From: a virus | Reading direction: 5' to 3' (one strand) | Length of the DNA: 29,617 nt | IMG/VR virus record: IMGVR_UViG_3300042541_000229 | Coordinates: 1-29,617 of that record | In this document: positions 25,758 through 29,617 of the stretch, piece after piece | Layout: every line of letters begins with the position of its first letter | Position numbering within the stretch: the stretch's first letter is position 1 | Translations under genes and position numbers: made by a program | Notes under the pieces: model-generated | Told to the model about the DNA's origin: nothing | Seen by the model: the letters and a program-made list of their open reading frames with translations, nothing else | Databases searched by the model: none

Positions 25758-26011
25758 GGTTCCATCACCTCGTGTGCGGGCAATCGTCTAGGAAAGTATG
25801 TGTACTGCCATATCTGGCGGCGACCATATCGCGTGACTCTGTTCTCAATCAGTTCACGAGTCAAGTACCTTTGCTTCACGAAGTGACTGAGCGCCATTGA
25901 GATCTCGCTCTGTTGCAGGTCTGGGAGACTATTACGAATATCCGTGAAGGTGACGATACCACTAGCGTGTGCGTCTAGTAGTGCCCTTATTTTTGATGCT
26001 GCATTCGCCAT
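25748..26011 (-). CDS. Winged-helix DNA-binding protein, first gene of late operon
   Basis: This 87-aa protein has a helix-turn-helix (about residues 20-45, FTDIRNSLPDLQQSEISMALSHF) followed by a wing (about 52-72, RELIENRVTRYGRRQIWQY), as in small winged-helix regulators. It lies directly after a promoter that carries a palindrome (26041-26055), so it may control its own transcription and that of the packaging operon. The start follows an ACAGGAGC site. It is also possible that it takes part in DNA packaging, since its product is made together with the terminase. Confidence 0.7.
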   Translation of the reverse strand: MANAASKIRALLDAHASGIVTFTDIRNSLPDLQQSEISMALSHFVKQRYLTRELIENRVTRYGRRQIWQYTYFPRRLPAHEVMEPWH

Positions 26012-26034
26012 GGTCTGCTCCTGTTGTTGGGCGG

Positions 26035-26063
26035 ATAATATATGATCTGATCATACATTACAA
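26035..26063 (-). promoter_or_regulatory. Candidate late-operon promoter with operator palindrome
   Basis: On the minus strand TTGTAA (26063-26058; 4 of 6 match to the -35 consensus) and TATTAT (26040-26035; 5 of 6 to the -10) are 17 bases apart. The expected start of transcription is ~16 bases ahead of the ATG at 26011, leaving room for the AGGAGC ribosome site. The spacer contains a perfect palindrome (26041-26055). The strength is an estimate from the sequence only. Confidence 0.6.
26041..26055. promoter_or_regulatory. 15-bp perfect palindrome, candidate operator
   Basis: TATGATC T GATCATA is a perfect inverted repeat with one central base. It fills the spacer between the -35 and -10 boxes and covers the stop region of the gene at 26051. 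A dimeric regulator bound here would block RNA polymerase. The winged-helix protein encoded 30 bases away is the obvious candidate; the XRE-like protein at 27979 is another. Confidence 0.55.
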
Positions 26064-26212
26064 TCATCATCTGCCATCTTGAGTTGCTGAGCGACCAGCT
26101 CATCGTATCCCTCTTTACCGCCGAAGAGTTTGTAGAACTCCTCCATGACAGCGGCATTCTCACCGAAGAGATGTCCTTCATCGTTATCGCCGAACTTCTC
26201 GTTACCGTTCAT
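26051..26212 (-). CDS. Unknown 53-aa acidic protein
   Basis: This short frame encodes MNGNEKFGDNDEGHLFGENA, then VMEEFYKLFGGKEGYDELVA and an acidic end (ADDDCNV). The start overlaps the upstream stop by 4 bases (ATGA). It is helical and acidic and I recognise no family. The longer minus-strand frame at 25987-26181 in another phase lacks a ribosome site and is not preferred. Confidence 0.55.
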   Translation of the reverse strand: MNGNEKFGDNDEGHLFGENAAVMEEFYKLFGGKEGYDELVAQQLKMADDDCNV

Positions 26213-26403
26213 TTAAGCATCTCCCTTTGGAGCTTACGTTCCAGATAGTCTATGACTGCATTAGACAGGACGGCTTCATGTTCAAGTGTTTTGACTCTGC
26301 ACTGTTCTGCTTCTAACTGTGTTTCAAGCTCCAGAACCTGTAGTGACTCGCTCGGTTTGTAGGAGCCTACTGGTCTTCCAACTTTCTTTGTAACTGTTTT
26401 CAT
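26209..26403 (-). CDS. Unknown 64-aa protein with AT-hook-like start and coiled coil
   Basis: The N-terminus has KKVGRPVGSYK, resembling a GRP AT-hook. The rest is a predicted coiled coil (ELETQLEAEQCRVKTLEHE, then VIDYLERKLQREML). The start overlaps the upstream stop (ATGA), as does the next gene. A DNA-binding or scaffolding role is possible but not shown. Confidence 0.6.
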   Translation of the reverse strand: MKTVTKKVGRPVGSYKPSESLQVLELETQLEAEQCRVKTLEHEAVLSNAVIDYLERKLQREMLK

Positions 26404-26567
26404 GGTTTCATTTCCTTTTTGTATTTGATCATAGCATCGGCAATCTTGTATGCGGTGACTGCCCCCTTGTGACTTCTCTCTTCTTCACCTTCGCCCCACT
26501 TGTAGCCGTACTTAACTACTAATGCCATCATTGCCATTGCTGCTAGTTCGTCCCTGCTATCACTCAT
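26400..26567 (-). CDS. Unknown 55-aa protein
   Basis: Encodes MSDSRDELAAMAMMALVVKY, GYKWGEGEEERSHKG and VTAYKIADAMIKYKKEMKP. Both ends overlap neighbours by 4 bases and a GAGGAG site (formed within the previous gene's end) precedes the start. It is charged and helical. No family recognised. Confidence 0.55.
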   Translation of the reverse strand: MSDSRDELAAMAMMALVVKYGYKWGEGEEERSHKGAVTAYKIADAMIKYKKEMKP

Positions 26568-26707
26568 GTGCTCTCCTCGTAGTCCTCCAAAGCAGCCTTA
26601 GCATTATTGTATTCAACCTCCGCAGCATCCCTAGCATCATCAGCGGCATACCAAGCATCGCTAGCAGCCTTCATCGCCTTCACCAGTTCTTCTCTTGTCT
26701 CACTCAT
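26564..26707 (-). CDS. Small alanine-rich helical protein (paralogue 4)
   Basis: I place the start at the ATG at 26707 (47 aa), which follows AAGGAGAACAC and overlaps the upstream stop. The protein reads MSETREELVKAMKAA, then ADDARDAAEVEYNNAKAALE and ends DYEEST. It shares the REELVK start, the alanine/aspartate-rich middle and the Y-acidic-E end with three neighbours at 26704, 26889 and 27233. A single helix or helical hairpin is expected. No function is known. Confidence 0.65.
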   Translation of the reverse strand: MSETREELVKAMKAASDAWYAADDARDAAEVEYNNAKAALEDYEEST

Positions 26708-26889
26708 GTGTTCTCCTTGTCGTAAACCTGCAAAGCACCCTTGGCAATGAGCCAAATACGGTAAGCCTCAGCATCATATGCACGAGCAATGTCATTAGCA
26801 TTCTCAATAGCATTAAAAACTTTCCTAGCAGCAATCGAAGCAGTTTTCGCCTCATCAAGTTTCTTCACCAGATCTTCTCTCGTTATCAT
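26704..26889 (-). CDS. Small alanine-rich helical protein (paralogue 3)
   Basis: This 61-aa member of the family begins MITREDLVKKLDEAKTASIAA and ends ALQVYDKENT. It is longer than its relatives by an insertion of ~14 residues in the middle. It overlaps the next gene by 4 bases, and its last codons form the ribosome site of that gene. Confidence 0.65.
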   Translation of the reverse strand: MITREDLVKKLDEAKTASIAARKVFNAIENANDIARAYDAEAYRIWLIAKGALQVYDKENT

Positions 26890-27032
26890 TATTTGTTCTC
26901 CTTGTCGTAAGCCACTAAAGCGGCATGAGCAGCATCATAAGCATCACTAGCATCCTCCCTATTATCATCAGCAGCATAAAAAGAAGACGCAGCATCCTCA
27001 ACCGCCTTCTCTAGTTCTTCTCTTGTACTCAT
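26889..27032 (-). CDS. Small alanine-rich helical protein (paralogue 2)
   Basis: This 47-aa member (MSTREELEKAVEDAASSFYA, then DAYDAAHAALVAYDKENK) starts at the ATG at 27032 after GGGAGGATAAGAAC. Its stop shares its last A with the ATG of the next gene (TAATG). The end motif YDKEN is encoded by TACGACAAGGAGAAC, which includes the ribosome site for the gene after it. Confidence 0.65.
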   Translation of the reverse strand: MSTREELEKAVEDAASSFYAADDNREDASDAYDAAHAALVAYDKENK

Positions 27033-27038
27033 GTGTTC

Positions 27039-27236
27039 TTATCCTCCCCCAACATTGTCAGACATAACTGAAAGAGCTAATGCCTCGCCTCGTGCTGCCG
27101 CCGCTTTCAATTCTGCTATTGCATATAACGTGTTTTCGGTATCGCTGCATCCGTCATCACCGATTCCCAGTGCCTCATCAATCGCAACAAGCGAGCGAAT
27201 GGCATCTTCTAACATGTTCTTGTAGTAGTCAGTCAT
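27039..27236 (-). CDS. Unknown 65-aa protein inside the paralogue array
   Basis: This protein (MTDYYKNMLEDAIRSLVAID, then CSDTENTLYAIAELKAAAAR and SVMSDNVGGG) does not belong to the alanine-rich family but sits between its members. It is helical with a glycine tail. The start overlaps the upstream stop by 4 bases and has a good AAGGAGAACAC site formed by the previous gene's end. No family recognised. Confidence 0.6.
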   Translation of the reverse strand: MTDYYKNMLEDAIRSLVAIDEALGIGDDGCSDTENTLYAIAELKAAAARGEALALSVMSDNVGGG

Positions 27237-27379
27237 GTGTTCTCCTTATCGTAATTCTTCAAAGCCCTCCACGCAGCATCCAAAGCGCACCAAACTGCAT
27301 CAGCAGCAGAATGAGTATTAACATTCCAAGCATCCCTAGCATCATCAAGCTTCTTCACCAGTTCTTCTCTCTTTGTCAT
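27233..27379 (-). CDS. Small alanine-rich helical protein (paralogue 1)
   Basis: This 48-aa protein reads MTKREELVKKLDDARDAW, then SAADAVWCALDAAWRALK and ends NYDKENT. It is the first of the family in order of transcription. It starts at 27379 after GGAGGGATC and overlaps the stop of the gene at 27376. The final codons TACGATAAGGAGAACACATG again form the ribosome site and start for the next gene. Confidence 0.65.
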   Translation of the reverse strand: MTKREELVKKLDDARDAWNVNTHSAADAVWCALDAAWRALKNYDKENT

Positions 27380-27729
27380 TCTGATCCCTCCCAATGTTCA
27401 CACTGGCATACATATCTACCAGCATTGTGCGATGAGTTCCTGAGAAACGAGTGCGGTGCATCTGGATGAGTTTTGCAATCGATGTAATCAGCAGCATTAC
27501 CGTCATCAGATTCTTTGCACCAAGTATCGAACTCTTCTGTGTTCTCCTTAGTGTCAGTCCACTTCCATCCAATGAAAATGTAGGTCATCTTTTGGTGAAA
27601 CCAATTTGGGCGTTTTGCCAAGCATATTCTCATGCCGTTCTTGCCACCAAGACTCCAATGTCCGGCATATACCGGGGTGTAGTCAATTGAGGTGAACGTG
27701 GTATGTTGTGTTGTGTCATTGTCACTCAT
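27376..27729 (-). CDS. Unknown 117-aa protein with Cys/His cluster
   Basis: I place the start at the ATG at 27729 after AAGGAGAACAC, giving 117 residues. The C-terminal half has Cys-x-x-His in DCKTHPDAPHSF, RNSSHNAGRYVCQCEHW, so up to six Cys/His residues close together could bind zinc. The N-terminal half (HWSLGGKNGMRICLAK and MTYIFIGWKW) is beta-like. The DAPHxFxRNxSHNxxRYVCxCE pattern is familiar from small phage proteins with no known role. Confidence 0.65.
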   Translation of the reverse strand: MSDNDTTQHTTFTSIDYTPVYAGHWSLGGKNGMRICLAKRPNWFHQKMTYIFIGWKWTDTKENTEEFDTWCKESDDGNAADYIDCKTHPDAPHSFLRNSSHNAGRYVCQCEHWEGSE

Positions 27730-27739
27730 GTGTTCTCCT

Positions 27740-27982
27740 TTAATCGAGTGGGGTAAGAAGCAAACTACAGCACCCTTCTCCACCAATCATTTTTTTGTTG
27801 TGTTCAAGATAACGGCGAATAATGTCCGCATCTTCAATCTCGTATCTTCTCTGTTCCATTGAGAGCAATGTAAAAACTACATTTAGAGGTCTTGAATACC
27901 CAGACATTAATATGTTGTTGAGTCTTAAAGCCATCTCCAAATCTCGCAGATTTCTTAGTTCGTCTTCTTCTTTGGCACTCAT
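27740..27982 (-). CDS. Unknown 80-aa helical protein
   Basis: Begins MSAKEEDELRNLRDLEMALRL and has EDADIIRRYLEHNKK in the second half. Mostly helical and charged. Its start overlaps the stop of the XRE-like gene by 4 bases (27982-27979). No family recognised. Confidence 0.55.
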   Translation of the reverse strand: MSAKEEDELRNLRDLEMALRLNNILMSGYSRPLNVVFTLLSMEQRRYEIEDADIIRRYLEHNKKMIGGEGCCSLLLTPLD

Positions 27983-28233
27983 GACTCCGCCTTGAACTTA
28001 TCTATCCTCTGATTACACGCAAAGCGCATTAGTATCCAGTCATAGCCACCCATCATGCGCTCACCAGTCTCGGCCTCATGGATAGTAAGCGGGCATATCT
28101 TGGTTAACAGACCCAGCTCTACTTGAGTAAGGCCAGCCGCCAGTCTAATCGCCTTAACTGCTTCAGGGGTTTGCATCGTGCTGCTCATGATCATTGGTTG
28201 AATTGAGTTTGCGCTCATTCTCCTCGAACTCAT
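27979..28233 (-). CDS. XRE-like helix-turn-helix protein
   Basis: Residues about 23-70 (counting from 28233) read AVKAIRLAAGLTQVELG, then TIHEAETGERMMGGYDWILM, the five-helix DNA-binding pattern of XRE/Cro-type regulators, although the recognition helix is less typical. The start is uncertain: ATG codons at 28233, 28218, 28194 and 28188 are all possible and none has a well-spaced ribosome site. It overlaps the upstream gene. It may be a phage transcription regulator. Confidence 0.65.
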   Translation of the reverse strand: MSSRRMSANSIQPMIMSSTMQTPEAVKAIRLAAGLTQVELGLLTKICPLTIHEAETGERMMGGYDWILMRFACNQRIDKFKAES

Positions 28234-28345
28234 CGATGATATGTTTGTAGCTATCCAGCAGCTGCTCTTGTGTTTCCTTATTGGCGCGGGAGTACGACAG
28301 GACTGTACGGGCTACTGCCACTTGATATGAATCATTGATACTCAT
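28163..28345 (-). CDS. Unknown 60-aa helical protein
   Basis: Starts at the ATG at 28345 after GGAGAAG, one base after the stop of the membrane peptide gene. The sequence (SYQVAVARTVLSYSRANKET, then LLDSYKHIIDEFEENERK) is helical and charged. The end of the gene overlaps the XRE-like gene. No family recognised. Confidence 0.55.
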   Translation of the reverse strand: MSINDSYQVAVARTVLSYSRANKETQEQLLDSYKHIIDEFEENERKLNSTNDHEQHDANP

Positions 28346-28346
28346 G

Positions 28347-28460
28347 TTACTTCTCCAAGAATAGTTTGATTGCAAGGTAACCAGCAGCCCCGAATGAGAA
28401 CGATACGATGATATCAATCAGGACTGCATGCTTCAGGTAGAACTTAACTTTGTCGTTCAC
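28347..28460 (-). CDS. Single-span membrane peptide, 37 aa
   Basis: A GTG start at 28460 overlaps the lipoprotein gene's stop (GTGA). The peptide has a hydrophobic segment (VLIDIIVSFSFGAAGYLAI, about residues 13-31) between positively charged ends (NDKVKFYLKH and KLFLEK), so it should cross a membrane once. Because it sits directly after a lipoprotein gene, a joint role at the envelope is possible. Too short for a firm family call. Confidence 0.55.
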   Translation of the reverse strand: MNDKVKFYLKHAVLIDIIVSFSFGAAGYLAIKLFLEK

Positions 28461-28750
28461 GATGGGTTATTTCTAGCGCGTGGGGCGCAGTTTACATCTA
28501 TCACCACATCGGACATCTGGTTCGAGACTAGGCGCTTTGCATAGAAGGTCACTGCACGGAATCCATTGTCGTGACAGTCTGTGATTGCCTGAATGACTTC
28601 ATTGCGTGACATGGGCCTGATTGTCTCCTCGAGTACTAGGGTCTGCCGTGAGGCTTCTGGCATATTTGCATGCCGGATGTTGGGGGGTGAGCTGCATGCC
28701 GCCAGTGATGCCAGTGATAGTGCCGCCACTACATAATATATGCTCTTCAT
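28457..28750 (-). CDS. Small secreted lipoprotein
   Basis: Starts at the ATG at 28750 after TTGGAGATT, giving 97 residues (a codon at 28762 would add four). The N-terminus (MKSIYYVVAALSLASLAACSS) is a classic type II signal peptide with the lipobox LAAC and lipid-bearing Cys19, so the mature protein should be anchored to a membrane. Mature part: ETIRPMSRNEVIQAITDCHD, then AKRLVSNQMSDVVIDVNCAP. Two more cysteines (in TDCHD and VNCAP) may form a disulphide. Candidate roles are lysis (spanin-like) or exclusion of other phages, but it is not proline-rich like Rz1. Confidence 0.75.
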   Translation of the reverse strand: MKSIYYVVAALSLASLAACSSPPNIRHANMPEASRQTLVLEETIRPMSRNEVIQAITDCHDNGFRAVTFYAKRLVSNQMSDVVIDVNCAPRARNNPS

Positions 28751-28770
28751 TTTAATCTCCAAAGTTTAGG

Positions 28771-28866
28771 TTAGATACAATTATTATCAATTGATGATAC
28801 GAGTGCTAGTGCGAGTACGATACAAAGTACAACGAGCCAAGGTGCTGCAGAAAATGGTTTGCTCAT
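28771..28866 (-). CDS. Single-span membrane peptide, 31 aa
   Basis: Its start (28866) overlaps the stop of the 58-aa gene (ATGA). The peptide has one hydrophobic stretch (PWLVVLCIVLALALVSS, about residues 9-25) and a short polar end (DNNCI). It is short for an annotation and is accepted on the overlap and the clear membrane pattern. Confidence 0.5.
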   Translation of the reverse strand: MSKPFSAAPWLVVLCIVLALALVSSIDNNCI

Positions 28867-29039
28867 GCTGCCACCTCATCAAGATACTGCTGGTAGTTGC
28901 ATTCGTTGGTTTCTTCGATCCACTGATCGACCATCTCATTGAAGTGCTCTTTGTGCATCCAGTTCCCTTCATTGAGTATCCGAAGGGAAGCCGCACCTAT
29001 CTGAAAGTCTGTTGGCATAAACGAGTCGTATGATTTCAT
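28863..29039 (-). CDS. Unknown 58-aa acidic protein
   Basis: I place the start at the ATG at 29039 after TGGAGATAC, which gives 58 residues. It is acidic in the second half (HFNEMVDQWIEETNECNYQQ, then YLDEVAA) and contains MPTDFQIGAASLRILNEG. No family recognised. Confidence 0.6.
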   Translation of the reverse strand: MKSYDSFMPTDFQIGAASLRILNEGNWMHKEHFNEMVDQWIEETNECNYQQYLDEVAA

Positions 29040-29058
29040 TTTGTATCTCCAGTAAAAA

Positions 29059-29259
29059 TTAATATACAAAGAAATTTTCTACTACCTCATCACAGAAACC
29101 AAGTAGGTTATTAACCGCTTCATCCTTGGTACACCCGAAAGCTACTCGACCATTAGGCATTTCTGCAATCCAATCGTTGATGCCCAATTCAATCTGCTTA
29201 TCTAATGAGAAGTCATTGGTGCAAGTATTTGCAATTTCGTAAACTTCGAAGTTATTCAT
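29059..29259 (-). CDS. Unknown 66-aa acidic protein
   Basis: Starts at 29259 after CTGGAGATAAC. The sequence has LDKQIELGINDWIAEMPNGR and CTKDEAVNNLLGFCDEVVEN, and is acidic with three Cys residues. A stable hairpin lies just upstream. No family recognised. Confidence 0.6.
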   Translation of the reverse strand: MNNFEVYEIANTCTNDFSLDKQIELGINDWIAEMPNGRVAFGCTKDEAVNNLLGFCDEVVENFFVY

Positions 29260-29276
29260 TTGTTATCTCCAGAGAA

Positions 29277-29294
29277 TCCTCCCCGAAGGGAGGA
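29277..29294 (-). other. Stable UUCG-loop hairpin
   Basis: On the minus strand TCCTCCC-TTCG-GGGAGGA makes a seven-pair stem with a UUCG tetraloop closed by C-G, a very stable RNA loop type. It lies between two genes, after the stop at 29301 and ahead of the start at 29259. It has no T-run and is probably an mRNA stability or processing element rather than a terminator. Confidence 0.7.
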
Positions 29295-29300
29295 GGGTTG

Positions 29301-29594
29301 TTAGTATGAGTAGAATCCAAACTGACTGCATATTCCGACATAACCACCAACTGATGTTTTTCTATTTACAAGTTCGTTCATGTTCACCGCTCCGATCCAT
29401 CTACCCCACGCTGCGTTGAATACGACTACATATTCTGCTTCACGTTTAGTTCTGTCGAAATGGTTTGCTGCCATTTGGGCCATTTTAGAAGTAGCCTTTT
29501 CTGCGGCAGCCTGAGTCTTGTAATTCTTGCATGGGGATTTGTTGGTAGCCCTGTACTCTTCTACTCGTGCGATCAAGGTATCGATTGTGTTCAT
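29301..29594 (-). CDS. Unknown 97-aa protein
   Basis: I place the start at the second ATG (29594), because the first one (29600) directly touches its ribosome site GGAG. The protein has a helical first half (TLIARVEEYRATNK, then YKTQAAAEKATSKMAQMAANH) and a beta-like end (EYVVVFNAAWGRWIGAVNMNEL). The AAAEKA...VVVFNxxWGRWxGA pattern is common in small phage proteins of unknown role. Confidence 0.6.
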   Translation of the reverse strand: MNTIDTLIARVEEYRATNKSPCKNYKTQAAAEKATSKMAQMAANHFDRTKREAEYVVVFNAAWGRWIGAVNMNELVNRKTSVGGYVGICSQFGFYSY

Positions 29595-29617
29595 TTGCAT
29601 CTCCAGTTTTTGCTCTC

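Noticed and set aside
25987-26181. 64-aa minus-strand frame before the winged-helix gene
   Set aside because: It has no ribosome site and overlaps the better-supported 53-aa gene at 26051, which shows a 4-base coupled start.
28771-28800. Partial inverted repeat and AT-rich stretch as a promoter for the lipoprotein
   Set aside because: A TTGATA-like box is present but no acceptable -10 box lies at the right distance, so the evidence is not enough.
1-29617. tRNA genes, integrase, attachment sites
   Set aside because: Gaps between genes are too short for a tRNA and no recombinase motif or duplicated core was seen.

Overview
The window looks like part of the genome of a tailed double-stranded DNA phage. 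All 46 genes I accept are on the minus strand and are packed head to tail, often with 4-base stop/start overlaps and with no gene-free stretch above about 60 bases. The set includes a large terminase, an 844-aa portal, a major capsid protein, a co-chaperonin, adaptor-type and P22 gp10-like tail proteins, and a fibre with an S74 chaperone. There is no tape measure, sheath or long-tail gene, which points to a short-tailed (podovirus-like) virion. The alanine/glycine-rich fibre style and the mid-range GC resemble uncultured aquatic phages, probably of a Gram-negative host (a lipoprotein signal is present). The host cannot be fixed from this sequence. No integrase, replication, lysis or tRNA gene was recognised.

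Transcription runs from high to low coordinates. Region A (29.6 to 26.05 kb) holds small, mostly unknown genes of early or accessory type. It has an XRE-like helix-turn-helix gene, a lipoprotein gene beside two single-span membrane peptide genes, and four tandem paralogues of a small alanine-rich helical protein. Region B (26.06 to 25.43 kb) starts with a good promoter that carries a perfect palindrome in its spacer. It is followed by a winged-helix gene and a small-terminase candidate, and looks like the control point of the late operon.

Region C (25.4 to 17.0 kb) is packaging and head: TerL, portal, two small genes, a GroES-like co-chaperonin, a scaffold-like protein, an unknown protein, a capsid-associated protein, the major capsid protein and a beta-rich decoration-like protein. 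It ends in an intrinsic terminator. Region D (17.0 to 3.43 kb) is the outer virion and tail. It holds small beta-sandwich-like proteins, a fibre with four ~100-aa repeats, a DUF6496-like basic protein, an adaptor with an inserted F5/8C-like domain, a 1470-aa fibre with about 66 copies of a 17-residue repeat, a GT-A glycosyltransferase, a second adaptor, a fibre-like protein and a tail hub.

Region E (3.42 to 1 kb) is the most unusual part. Inside the structural operon lie an acyl carrier protein and a beta-ketoacyl-ACP synthase with a complete active site, coupled by a single-base gap and followed by a 151-aa unknown protein and a partial Gly/Ala-rich virion-type protein that runs off the window. 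A phage-encoded minimal condensing-enzyme/carrier-protein pair among tail genes is the best candidate here for an undescribed system.
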